Shown: positions 34,901 through 43,366, numbered from the stretch's first letter. The stretch is DNA of 64,000 nucleotides from Petrocella atlantisensis (GCF_900538275.1 NZ_LR130778.1:2786001-2850000), one strand, 5' to 3'. The notes: generated from the letters alone by a model not told the origin. Numbers and translations: made by a program.

Positions 34901-34925
34901 AAGCGTAATCATAAAGATTACGCTT
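34901..34925 (-). terminator. Terminator after the tandem structured repeats
   Basis: AAGCGTAATC and GATTACGCTT are perfect 10-bp arms around ATAAA, followed on the minus strand by TTATTTTATT. It would end minus-strand transcripts that come from the toxin gene through the 56-nt repeats. Confidence 0.75.
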
Positions 34926-35035
34926 CTTCTTTGTTGGGTTATTACACCCGATAAATATTTGTTCGAGCTGTTAGCTCTATTCTTCTTTGTTGGGATTTTA
35001 TACCCTAAAGTTATAAGTTCGAGTTGTTAACTCTA
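34924..35035 (-). repeat. Two tandem 56-nt structured repeats, candidate non-coding RNA
   Basis: Units 34924-34979 and 34980-35035 have the same length and differ at about 12 positions. Both keep TTCTTCTTTGTTGGG and end in a hairpin: GAGCT-GTT-AGCTC in the first and GAGTT-GTT-AACTC in the second. The C-G to T-A change on both sides of the stem is a compensatory change, a sign that a folded RNA is selected. A second small stem (GGG...CCC) is kept in both. A partial third unit (TTCTT) follows. The strand is inferred from the terminator on the minus-strand side. Confidence 0.65.
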
Positions 35036-35046
35036 TTCTTAATCAC

Positions 35047-35190
35047 ATTATACCATCTTACAGCACTTTATTCAACAATTTCCTCAAGTTTATTTTCTAC
35101 AATACTATTTATGATATCATCAATACCATTTTCATAGTCAGAGCTGGTGAATATAAACTCGATACCCTCCATCAATTCTCGAATTTGTAT
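35047..35190. repeat. 144-bp direct repeat, left copy (target duplication of the IS1634-type element)
   Basis: By my reading every base matches 37153-37296, with a constant offset of 2106 bp. It is a copy of the last 40 or so codons of the MazF/PemK-like gene, its stop, and 21 bp beyond. It ends exactly where the IS end CGGGTCTTTGACA begins. Confidence 0.9.
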
Positions 35191-35335
35191 CGGGTCTTTG
35201 ACACTTGCCGAAGTAACTAAAACAGCGAAAACCTTATAACAAGCCTATTTAGGCTTATTTTTGTCAAATTCTACTCTTTTCATTTACGTTCTACTACGTT
35301 CTATGATATAATATAGGGTATTAGGAGGTGTTGTT

Positions 35336-37077
35336 ATGAGGCTGAAAGTTGTAAATTCTAAAAATGTTCAATTATTATATGTCATAGAAACTATTTATGT
35401 TGATGGAAAACAAAAAACTAGAACCGTCGAAAAACTTGGCAGATATTCTGATTTAGAAAAAAAGCTAAATGGTGCTAATCCCATAGAGTGGGCCAAAAGT
35501 ATATCGAAGATCTTAATCGCCAAGAAAAAGAACAAAAACGTGAGGTTATTATCAAGCTTAGGCAATCCACGCTTATTGATAAAGAGATTCAACGTTCCTA
35601 CAACGGTGGCTATCTTTTTCTTCAACAGATTTATTACCAGTTAGGGCTTCATAAGATTTGTAACGATATTTCTTCAAGGCACAAGTTCACCTATGACCTT
35701 AACGGTATTCTCTCTCGTTTGATTTACGGAAGAATTCTTTTTCCTTCTTCCAAGCTTTGCACCTTTGAATCTTCTAAACGTCTTCTCGAACAGCCAAACT
35801 TTGAATTACAGAACATTTACAGGTCTTTAGAAGTTATCGCTAAGGAATCCGATTTCATACAATCACAGCTTTACAAAACAGTCTAGCAGTTTCTAAACGT
35901 AATGATCGAATTCTTTATTATGACTGTACCAACTACTTTTTTGAGATTGAACAAGAAGATGGCCTTAAACAATATGGACCCTCCAAAGAAAACCGTCCTA
36001 ACCCTATTGTAGAAATGGGCTTGTTTATGGATGGAGATGGTATTCCTCTCGCTTTTAACATTCACAGTGGCAATACCAATGAGCAGGTGACTCTAAAGCC
36101 TTTAGAAAAGCAAATTATCGAAGACTTCAAACTATCCAAGTTTGTTGTATGTACTGATGCCGGCTTATCTTCAAATGCAAATAGGAAGTTTAATAATATA
36201 AATGGACGTTCTTTTATTACAACTCAATCCATCAAAAACTTAAGCAGTTTTAAAAGAGTGGGCTTTAGAACCAACTGGATGGAGGCACAATGATTCCAAA
36301 GAAACCTTTGATTTAAACCTGTTTGATGAAAATGAAAGTCTTTGTGAGCAATATAAGAATATGACCTTTTATAAAGAGAGATGGATTAAAGAGAATGATC
36401 TTGAGCAAAAACTGATTGTCACCTTTTCTCTTAAATACCGTTATTATCAACGTCAGATCAGAAACAAACAACTTGAACGTGCCACAAAACTCATTAGCAC
36501 TAACCCAAAAAGTATAGGTAAGAAAAGACAAAATGATTATAAACGATTTATCGCTTCCACCAATGTTACAAGTGATGGTGAAGTTGCAGAAGAGACACTT
36601 TACCATCTTAATTCAAATACTGTTGCTGAGGAAAGTATCTATGACGGCTTCTATGCAGTATGTACTAACCTTGACGAAGATGCTTCTGAAATAGCTAGAA
36701 TTAACCACCGACGTTGGGAAGTTGAAGAATGTTTTAGAATTATGAAGAGCGAGTTTAAAGCAAGGCCTGTTTATCTTCAAAGAGACGACCGTATAAAAGC
36801 GCATTTTACAACCTGTTTTCTAGCACTTGTTTTATATAGATATCTGGAGAAAGACCTAGACAACCAGTTTACAACGAACGAAATCGTCGGCCAGTTAAAG
36901 GATATGAACTTCTATTGCGTTCCTGGACAGGGTTTTATTCCGACCTATACACGTACTGATTTTACAGATGCACTACATGATACCTATGGATTTAGAACAG
37001 ACTATCAGATTGTCAGCGACAAAGAAATGAAAAATATATACAAAAGACTAAAAAGTAAAAAAAGTACGCAAAATTAA
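35336..37077 (+). pseudogene. IS1634-family transposase with three frameshifts
   Basis: The start (TTAGGAGGTG ribosome site, then MRLKVVNSKNVQLLYVIETI) is typical of IS1634-family transposases. The chain then has to change frame. Near 35496 WAK must be joined to KYIEDLNRQEKEQ; a lost A in an A-run explains this. Near 35877 YK is followed in another frame by NSLAVSKRNDRILYYDCTNY, again explained by a lost A. Near 36285 the frame shifts back into NDSKETFDLNLFDENES. The catalytic core segments DCTNYFFEIE, CTDAGLSSN and the C-terminal YRQRREVEE-like INHRRWEVEECFRIMKSEF are recognisable. No active protein is expected. Confidence 0.87.
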
Positions 37078-37085
37078 TGACATAT

Positions 37086-37127
37086 AAAAGCTTGAAGCCC
37101 CTATTTATAAGGGATTTCAAGCTTTTT
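37086..37127 (+). terminator. Terminator of the IS1634-type transposase
   Basis: AAAAGCTTGAAGCCCCT pairs with AAGGGATTTCAAGCTTTTT with one small internal mismatch around ATTTAT, ending in a T-run just after the transposase stop. Confidence 0.8.
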
Positions 37128-37152
37128 CTGTTTCACAACTGTCAAAGACAGG

Positions 37153-37296
37153 ATTATACCATCTTACAGCACTTTATTCAACAATTTCCTCAAGTTTATT
37201 TTCTACAATACTATTTATGATATCATCAATACCATTTTCATAGTCAGAGCTGGTGAATATAAACTCGATACCCTCCATCAATTCTCGAATTTGTAT
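37153..37296. repeat. 144-bp direct repeat, right copy (target duplication)
   Basis: This is the original copy, continuous with the MazF/PemK-like gene and including its stop codon at 37174. Because the duplication is so long, the IS entered the 3' end of the gene without breaking it. Confidence 0.9.
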
Positions 37297-37788
37297 TTCT
37301 GTGGAAGAAACATCCTCATTCGAACTTTTATTTTTTACGTCATAAGCTAGAGACCTTATCTTAGTGGTTTTTTCACCGACCAACAAATCAGTGTAAAGCT
37401 CTATTCTTTTTTCGGGAATATCATGTGTCATATCGTGTATCATCAACTTAAACAAAGAATCAAATGTTTCATCAGTTACTGATGACTCGATTGGTGTTCC
37501 ACCTTCTTTAAGCTTTATGAATCTATTTGCATTAACGGTACGAACTTGATTATACACGGCGTAACTTGGGTTCGATGCTAAAGAAGTTGGTAAGTTGATT
37601 ACAGTAATCATCTCCTTATTTGTTCCAACTCCATTAGATACTTTTGTTAGAGGCATAACCACGCATGTTCTTGAATCATTATTCTTTTTAAGAACAAGAG
37701 CTAAGTGTTTTCTGTCAAACTCTGGTGATCTTACAGGGTCAAAGTCAACAGTATACACGCACTTAACATTTATATCACTAAAATTCAT
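37174..37788 (-). CDS. MazF/PemK-like toxin family protein
   Basis: This 204-residue protein has an N-terminal half matching the MazF/PemK endoribonuclease fold: VDFDPVRSPEFDRKHLALVL, TCVVMPLTK, and YAVYNQVRTVNANRFIKL near residue 95. Such toxins cut RNA and normally pair with a small antitoxin. None is encoded directly upstream. The C-terminal 90 residues (KRIELYTDLLVGEKTTKIRS onward) are longer than in MazF. GGGAGAAG precedes the ATG. The nearest non-protein candidate partner is the pair of 56-nt repeats, which lay about 33 bp downstream before the IS inserted. Toxic activity is not shown. Confidence 0.75.
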   Translation of the reverse strand: MNFSDINVKCVYTVDFDPVRSPEFDRKHLALVLKKNNDSRTCVVMPLTKVSNGVGTNKEMITVINLPTSLASNPSYAVYNQVRTVNANRFIKLKEGGTPIESSVTDETFDSLFKLMIHDMTHDIPEKRIELYTDLLVGEKTTKIRSLAYDVKNKSSNEDVSSTEIQIRELMEGIEFIFTSSDYENGIDDIINSIVENKLEEIVE

Positions 37789-37876
37789 ATACTTCTCCCT
37801 CGATTCTTTCTATTAATCTGTATTTTATTATAAACCAACCAACGTATACACTCAAGGAATTATTGTTTGCATATGC

Positions 37877-37905
37877 AAAACCGCCTTCGCTAAAGGTGGT
37901 TTTTT
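37877..37905 (+). terminator. Terminator-like hairpin upstream of the replication gene
   Basis: AAAACCGCCTT pairs with AAGGTGGTTTT (one G-U pair) around CGCTA, followed by TTTT on the plus strand. It lies in the divergent gap between the toxin and replication genes, so what it terminates is unclear. Confidence 0.65.
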
Positions 37906-38041
37906 ATGCTTCAAAAGAGGACTTTTTTTAAGGCTTAGTATAGTACATAATCTAATTGTTTTAAACGACTTCACCCAATCCAGTTATATAAATCAATTCC
38001 TTGCATATTTTAGCAGTAGAAAATATGAAAGGAGTTAATAT

Positions 38042-39403
38042 ATGAGTAATTTAGCAACAGATGATTTTGGACTATGGGTCCAACAGTTAAATGATGAAGT
38101 AGAGGAAGTCAGTAAATCTACAGGCGTTGAGTATGTTTCTTATGATGACATAGATGCCTTTAAACTGGATATCCGAACAGAGCAGGCAATGAAGCACTTG
38201 AAAGCGATACACTCTGCCAATGATGGTAATATAGCTTTTTGTTATCAGGACTTTGAAAAGTATTTTTTTGATGATACTTTTAGCTTGTCTGCCAACAAAA
38301 TAAAGAACATGATTTATAGAGGTAGCTTACACATCAGCCAATCTACATTTAGTGGTTACAGAAGATTAGAACAAACAGCTTATAGTAATAGCGTAATTGT
38401 GATAGATGTAGATTTCTACAATATCAGCGGTCTTAATGAATTACCTGCCATGAACATCATCGAGTTGATGAAAATGGACGGGCTTTTTGAATACCCTGCC
38501 CCTTCCTACTGGATTAGTACAGGCAATGGAATAAGTTTAGTGTTTTTGTTGGAGCAGTTACCAGTCAGAGCAAAGTTTTTCGGAGGCAATATAAATCTTA
38601 GGAAGTTGGTAATAGAAAAGCTCAATAGGCGTTTTATGGAATATGGGTCTGATTTTAGAACTTCTGACATTACAAGAGTTAATAAAATCCCAGGTACCTA
38701 TAATTACAAAACTGGAAATATGGTTGAGATTTTAGATTATGAGTATTTAGATTGGAATAACCTGAAAAGGTATAATTTAAGGGAATTAGCGGAAGAATTG
38801 GGCATCGAACGGATTACAAAGAAAAAGAAACGTAATAAATCAGGTCGCAAAGTCAGCAATCTGTTCAATATGTATACTTTGAATTACTATAGGGCACAGG
38901 ACATAAAACACATACTAACGACAAGGGTTGACGTTGAAGGGGTTCGGGAAGTTGGTTTGTTCCTATATGCTATCCATCATATGAATGCCTTTGAGGATGC
39001 GGATAGATTGGAAGAAGATATACTCTTGTTGAATCTTTCTATGGCAAAGCCCTTGCAGGAAAAGGAAGTCTACAAAAAGATTCTAAAGCATGTCAAAAAG
39101 GGTCGAAGGTATAAGTTTAAGAATGAAACTATTATCAACTGGTTAGGTATACAAGAAGCTGAAATGGACGATTTAAAAACAATCATTTCGAAGGACAACA
39201 GAAAAAATAGACAGCTAAAACGAGAAAGGGCTGATAGACGTAACAAGAACTGCTTAACTTCAAGGGAACAGGCAAAAGCTGACAACCTTAATATCATATC
39301 TGCTTTATTGGATGAAGGTTACAGACAGAAAGATATCGTTGTTGAAACAGGCTTATCAAAAGGCACTGTATCTAAATACACTAAAGAGCTAAGGACACTG
39401 TAA
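38042..39403 (+). CDS. Primase-polymerase-like replication protein with C-terminal HTH
   Basis: This 453-residue protein has, near residue 119, SVIVIDVDFYN, the Asp-x-Asp type first motif of archaeo-eukaryotic primases. It is followed by YWISTGNGISLVFLLEQLP (second motif region) and RTSDITRVNKIPGTYNYKTG (third). The last 40 residues are an HTH: LLDEGYRQKDIVVETGLSKG, then TVSKYTKELR. Proteins of this layout start replication of plasmids and integrative elements. GGAG precedes the ATG. The family call rests on motif spacing, so an uncharacterised relative is possible. Confidence 0.6.
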   Translation: MSNLATDDFGLWVQQLNDEVEEVSKSTGVEYVSYDDIDAFKLDIRTEQAMKHLKAIHSANDGNIAFCYQDFEKYFFDDTFSLSANKIKNMIYRGSLHISQSTFSGYRRLEQTAYSNSVIVIDVDFYNISGLNELPAMNIIELMKMDGLFEYPAPSYWISTGNGISLVFLLEQLPVRAKFFGGNINLRKLVIEKLNRRFMEYGSDFRTSDITRVNKIPGTYNYKTGNMVEILDYEYLDWNNLKRYNLRELAEELGIERITKKKKRNKSGRKVSNLFNMYTLNYYRAQDIKHILTTRVDVEGVREVGLFLYAIHHMNAFEDADRLEEDILLLNLSMAKPLQEKEVYKKILKHVKKGRRYKFKNETIINWLGIQEAEMDDLKTIISKDNRKNRQLKRERADRRNKNCLTSREQAKADNLNIISALLDEGYRQKDIVVETGLSKGTVSKYTKELRTL

Positions 39404-39422
39404 ATGGTGTTCTTAGCTCTTT
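39383..39422 (+). terminator. Terminator overlapping the 3' end of the replication gene
   Basis: AAAGAGCTAAGGACAC (39383-39398) pairs with GTGTTCTTAGCTCTTT (39407-39422) with one mismatch. The stop codon TAA lies in the loop. Confidence 0.7.
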
Positions 39423-39535
39423 GAGTTTCCTGAAATACGTCTTTAGATTATTTAATATATAAGAACTCTTTTGAAAGGGGGTCTGGGGGAAACTTTGTCA
39501 TATTTCACATAAATGACAGGGGTTATGATATCAAA

Positions 39536-40075
39536 TCACTTCGATGGTTGTAAGACATTATCACTTAATAACTGACCATACATATTCATAGGTGCCACCA
39601 TAGCCGTAGTTAATGTGATTGTATCTGTAATCCCGTGTAGGACAAGTGGATTTTCATTCCCAACCACATTCTTGTAAATAAAGAGTTGTGTAGCATCCAT
39701 CCAGAATTTTTGGTTAGCACCATTATCAACGAAATAATTATACAGTGGCTGAACAGAATTAATCAGGTCAAAAACTTCAAGCATTTCAACTTTCCATTTA
39801 TCACCGTGTTGTTCAACAGATGATGTATAGAATTCACTATTCCAGTCATGGAGCTTCTCTTTAAACTCATCAAACTGCTTCTGATTTAGTTTCTCCTTGA
39901 AAAATCCAATTCCATAAGAGTTAAAAAACTCGTACAAATACAATATTCTATCATCTGTTTCTACAGGATTATCAGTAACTTCTTGGTATTTTCGGAGGAC
40001 AGCCATAGATACATCAGTTACGAATGATGCATAATTTGCAACTAACTTATTTACATTATATTTTCTCCAGAACAT
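39536..40075 (-). CDS. Unknown protein, second gene of a two-gene unit
   Basis: This 179-residue, mostly helical soluble protein starts MFWRKYNVNKLVANYASFV. I recognise no domain. An AGGAGGTAAATC ribosome site precedes the ATG. It is only 15 bp downstream of the membrane-protein gene at 40091, so the two are co-transcribed on the opposite strand to the recombinases. Its cargo position in a tRNA island makes an accessory role likely (defence, superinfection control or host interaction), but nothing in the sequence decides which. Confidence 0.65.
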   Translation of the reverse strand: MFWRKYNVNKLVANYASFVTDVSMAVLRKYQEVTDNPVETDDRILYLYEFFNSYGIGFFKEKLNQKQFDEFKEKLHDWNSEFYTSSVEQHGDKWKVEMLEVFDLINSVQPLYNYFVDNGANQKFWMDATQLFIYKNVVGNENPLVLHGITDTITLTTAMVAPMNMYGQLLSDNVLQPSK

Positions 40076-40090
40076 GATTTACCTCCGCCA

Positions 40091-40549
40091 TTATATAGCT
40101 TCTTCTTTAGATAGTTTACTATGTTTTCTGAACATGTTTAACAGAACCAGTACAGTTGCGAATCCTAATAGGCTTGGTAGAACACTATGCGAAAAGTGAT
40201 TTAGGAACTCTCTTTCACCGATAACTATGAAAAACACACCGCCCACAATCATGAAGCCATGTATTACCAAATAAAAGCCCGATAGAATACCAGTAAACAC
40301 CATTTTATGTTTTGGTATGATGTTGTAAAAAATATAAAGTGGAATCAGTGCAAAGAAAACATGCATAAATACTGTCCCTAAAACAGTATCCTCTGTAATT
40401 TTCCATTGGTTGATTAATGACACAAGCCAGTAGACAATAGTATATGCTCCAAAAGACACTGGTAGTGCAAAAAACCATCGTGTCCATGTTGGCCAGTTAT
40501 CAAATGTGTCCAATGTTTCTAATTCAAGGTTCATTAGCTTTTTAATCAT
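40091..40549 (-). CDS. Small four-helix membrane protein of unknown function
   Basis: This 152-residue protein has four predicted membrane helices (about 25-47, 57-80, 88-110 and 118-138) and short charged ends (MIKKLMNLELETLDTF at the start, RKHSKLSKEEAI at the end). No family is recognised. GAGGGT precedes the ATG. It is the first gene of the unit with the 179-residue protein. A membrane protein plus a cytosolic partner is a layout shared with several abortive-infection systems; that is analogy, not evidence of function. Confidence 0.7.
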   Translation of the reverse strand: MIKKLMNLELETLDTFDNWPTWTRWFFALPVSFGAYTIVYWLVSLINQWKITEDTVLGTVFMHVFFALIPLYIFYNIIPKHKMVFTGILSGFYLVIHGFMIVGGVFFIVIGEREFLNHFSHSVLPSLLGFATVLVLLNMFRKHSKLSKEEAI

Positions 40550-40737
40550 TTTATACCCTCTTTCTTTATACTCATCTATTCAATAATACACTAATCTAAT
40601 GATAATTTCTACAAACGTAAAATCCGACTTTCGCAAAAAAATAAATTTCTTTGTTGATTTAGTTATATCTGAAAATCCACCGCATAGTATATATAAATGG
40701 AAAAGGATAACTAATCGGTTAATTTTATTCAAGGGGT

Positions 40738-40850
40738 CTCCCGCCAGAGAAAGGCGGGAGCAAATGAAAGGAGACATAGATTGTGTCAGCTTTATATAGG
40801 ATGAATTTGGATAACTGATTAGTCCCCATTTTTTTCAAGGAAAAATGGGG
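40738..40850 (+). promoter_or_regulatory. Two GC-rich hairpins with a repeated lead sequence
   Basis: CTCCCGCC/GGCGGGAG (40738-40760, 7-nt loop) and CCCCATTTTT/AAAAATGGGG (40824-40850, 7-nt loop) each lie shortly after the phrase GGATAACTAATCGG or GGATAACTGATTAG. Neither has a T-run after it, so they are not plain terminators. They occupy the 437-bp gap before the first recombinase gene. They could be regulatory RNA, recombination-directionality sites or a replication origin. No gene is convincing in this gap; an 11-codon frame after the first hairpin (MKGDIDCVSFI, with AAAGGAG inside it) is too weak to call. Confidence 0.45.
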
Positions 40851-40986
40851 ATCTAAACAGTTAGGAGGGCGGAAAAGTAGAAACAGAGCAGATGAAGCAC
40901 TAAGAATCACTTTGGTTATGCTACCAGAACAAGGCATTTAGACTTAATGGAACTCGACAATCGGAATATATAATCGGAGGTGATTA

Positions 40987-41892
40987 ATGGCAAGGAAGAA
41001 GAATCTAAAAATCATAATGAACGAAAAGCTCAATGAAAAGCTTTGTATAGGACAAAAACGCTCGGAAGGTAAGAAGCTCTACAAGGCTAATACAGACCCT
41101 AAAAGCCATGGTTACAACAACCTTAAGGCTCCAGGTATCTATAGCGTTAAAACAGCCAATACCTACCGTGAAGTTATCAATATGGTCGGTGATAAACTCA
41201 GGTCTAACTATCCTGAAATATGGCAATCTAAGGATATTTCAAAGGTTGATAAAGAAGTATGTTACAGCATCTTAAGAGAACGTGAAGCCGAAGGAAAATC
41301 ACCGTATACCATCAGCAGAGATTTGGCGGCCTTGAATAAGGTATTAGCCCTAAATCTCTCCAAGAAGGAAGGCGGTTTATCTAAACGGTCATATAAACTG
41401 TTAACACGCTCAAGGAATGGTACAAATGCTAATCTGACAGATAGACTTAGATTGAAGAATCAACAACAAATCACCATAGCTCAAGCAACAGGGATTCGCA
41501 GACAATCAATGAAAGTCATAACACCTGATAACTTTGTCAGAGACCGACAGGGAATTCCTTGCTTGTTGTACGTTGTTGAAAAAGGTGGACGTGAGCGATT
41601 TATTCATATACTGGAAGACAGACAAAAGGAGGTTCGAGACATACTTGACGGTCGTGAGATAGACAAGCCTTTGTTTGATTATTTCAGCAGGAGAATCGAT
41701 AACCACAGCTATAGGGCTGAATATGCAGAATCAAGGCACCTTGAAATTATCGAACAGGAAGAAGCTAAAGGGCATAAATTTGTTGAAGACTATCGAGACC
41801 GCTACGATGCCCATTGTTTAAGCATCTTAACGCAGGACCTCGGACATAACCGAATCAATGTCTGTACTGAACACTATCTGGACAAAGCATAA
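40987..41892 (+). CDS. Tyrosine recombinase-like protein, divergent
   Basis: This 301-residue protein is site-specific recombinase-like in its C-terminal part: first Arg in QATGIRRQSM near residue 168, Lys in VVEKGGRERF, and the terminal LGHNRINVCTEHYL with the candidate nucleophile Tyr. The middle His-x-x-Arg box is atypical (NHSYRAEY). The N-terminal half is basic and may bind DNA (LKIIMNEKLNEKLCIGQKR). A GGAGGTGATTA site precedes the ATG. It lies 140 bp before the main integrase gene and could be a helper or a second recombinase, or resolve element multimers. Confidence 0.7.
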   Translation: MARKKNLKIIMNEKLNEKLCIGQKRSEGKKLYKANTDPKSHGYNNLKAPGIYSVKTANTYREVINMVGDKLRSNYPEIWQSKDISKVDKEVCYSILREREAEGKSPYTISRDLAALNKVLALNLSKKEGGLSKRSYKLLTRSRNGTNANLTDRLRLKNQQQITIAQATGIRRQSMKVITPDNFVRDRQGIPCLLYVVEKGGRERFIHILEDRQKEVRDILDGREIDKPLFDYFSRRIDNHSYRAEYAESRHLEIIEQEEAKGHKFVEDYRDRYDAHCLSILTQDLGHNRINVCTEHYLDKA

Positions 41893-42031
41893 TTAACATA
41901 ATAGACTAAGAAATTTTCTTGTAGATTGTGCAACTCCTACAAACTTAATCTCGCTACGAATATCTCGTAATGCTACTGCATAGAGTGCATCAACTATCAA
42001 TTCAGTTGACGCACGAAAGCGAGACAAAGAA

Positions 42032-43312
42032 ATGCAGAATTACGAAACACAGATTAAGGAAATGTTAAAGAGTGGTATAATTACAGAGCAAGACGCATCG
42101 GAACTTATTAAAAAGATGAAACGTACAAAAGTATTAGAACTCCACAAAGCAAAAATCACTGAACCTAAAAAGCAGGGTAGCCGTTGGCAAACCTATATCA
42201 AAAGAGAGGATGGTAGCGACCGCAAAATTTCAGCCATGAGCGAGGAGAAACTTTATGATAAGCTATATGACCATTATACTATCAATCAGGTACCTACTAT
42301 GGTTGGTTTCTATGATACATGGGTTGATTACCGCAAGTCAAAAGGTAAGGTCGATAGCACCATCGACAGATACGATGACTATTTGAACAAGTATTATCTC
42401 CCTCACCCTATTTCAAAAAAGCAACTTAATAAGATTACTAAAGAAGACCTTGAGAAATTCTATAACCCTTTAATCGAAGAAGGCATGACTTATAAACTGC
42501 TCTGTGGTATGAGAGTTATTCTAAAAAACATGATGGAGTATGGTTGTAAGCAGGGAATCATTTCTTATAGTTCATTCGACGATGCAGAAATCAATAGTGA
42601 GGCTTGTATCCCAGAAGAAAAGAAATCCGCCAAAACCCGCATTTTCTATGAAGATGAGATTGATGCCATGTTCAAGGCTTTAAACATTGAAATGGAGAAA
42701 TACCCAGATATCACTGTAATGCACGGTATCAAGCTCTTATTTACCAAGGGTGTACGTGTTGCTGAAATAGCGGCTATCAAGGAATCCGACATCAACTTCG
42801 ATATCAAAGAAATCTATATCAATCGTATGGAATCTTATGAGAAGATTAAGTTACCAAACGGCAAAAAGGAAAAGATTATTACTGTAGTGCCACATGGCAA
42901 AGGTAAGAATAAATATGCCAAACGTTGGCTACAGCTTACTGACGTCGAGATTGAATGGATTAAAGAAGTCATTGCTATTAACCGTGAAAATGGATTTGAA
43001 GATGACGGCTATCTTTTTGTTGATGATAGAGGACGCTATACAGTTCGTGCCTTTACATATCGTATTACAAAGATGTGGAAGACGTTTGCACCTGAGGTAG
43101 AAGTGAAGTCTGCCCATGACATCAGGAGAACAGTTGCATCTCAAATGTTTTATGGTGGATTTGACATTGGTTATATTCGTGAGTATCTCGGTCATTCAAG
43201 CAAAAAAACGACAGATGAATACATCTACAATATTAAGAAAGATAAAGAGAATAGAGAAATGTTGAAGAATTGCTTTTCAGGGATTAACGGACTAAGAGGG
43301 ACTAATTCCTAA
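42032..43312 (+). CDS. int: Site-specific tyrosine integrase of the island
   Basis: This 426-residue integrase is of the phage/Tn916 kind. An N-terminal arm-binding region lies at about 1-90, a core-binding domain (TMVGFYDTWVDYRKSKGKVD) near 90-190, and a catalytic domain from about 205. The first Arg is in LFTKGVRVAEIAAIKESD, His-x-x-Arg in SAHDIRRTVASQM, and the late His and Tyr nucleophile in REYLGHSSKKTTDEYIYN. It ends 58 bp from the attachment repeat in tRNA-Gly, so this is the enzyme that integrates the element there. No strong ribosome site is visible before the ATG. Confidence 0.9.
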   Translation: MQNYETQIKEMLKSGIITEQDASELIKKMKRTKVLELHKAKITEPKKQGSRWQTYIKREDGSDRKISAMSEEKLYDKLYDHYTINQVPTMVGFYDTWVDYRKSKGKVDSTIDRYDDYLNKYYLPHPISKKQLNKITKEDLEKFYNPLIEEGMTYKLLCGMRVILKNMMEYGCKQGIISYSSFDDAEINSEACIPEEKKSAKTRIFYEDEIDAMFKALNIEMEKYPDITVMHGIKLLFTKGVRVAEIAAIKESDINFDIKEIYINRMESYEKIKLPNGKKEKIITVVPHGKGKNKYAKRWLQLTDVEIEWIKEVIAINRENGFEDDGYLFVDDRGRYTVRAFTYRITKMWKTFAPEVEVKSAHDIRRTVASQMFYGGFDIGYIREYLGHSSKKTTDEYIYNIKKDKENREMLKNCFSGINGLRGTNS

Positions 43313-43323
43313 AGAAAATAAAA

Positions 43324-43366
43324 AATCCCTCAAGCACCTATTTATAGGAGTTTGAAGGACTTTTGT
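43324..43366. terminator. Terminator between integrase and tRNA-Gly
   Basis: AATCCCTCAAGCACCTA can fold with TAGGAGTTTGAAGGACTTTT with mismatches around TTTA, with A-run and T-run on either side. It can end the integrase transcript (+) and also serves as the present terminator of tRNA-Gly (-), replacing the original one left at 34725. Confidence 0.65.

Larger units (their letters stand above)
35191..37152 (+). mobile_element. IS1634-type insertion sequence, decayed
   Basis: This 1962-bp element has related ends: CGGGTCTTTGACACTTG on the left, and CCTGTCTTTGACAGTTG read inward from the right. It carries a DDE transposase broken by three frameshifts. It is bounded on both sides by the 144-bp duplication. 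Long, variable target duplications are a known feature of IS1634-family elements such as IS1549, which supports the family call made from the transposase. Confidence 0.85.

Noticed and set aside
34924-35035. Direct claim of a type III toxin-antitoxin system (ToxIN)
   Set aside because: In ToxIN the repeat RNA lies upstream of the toxin with a terminator between; here the repeats lie downstream. Kept only as a candidate RNA.
35395-36606. Separate small genes within the IS1634-type element
   Set aside because: They are frame fragments or antisense shadows of one broken transposase.
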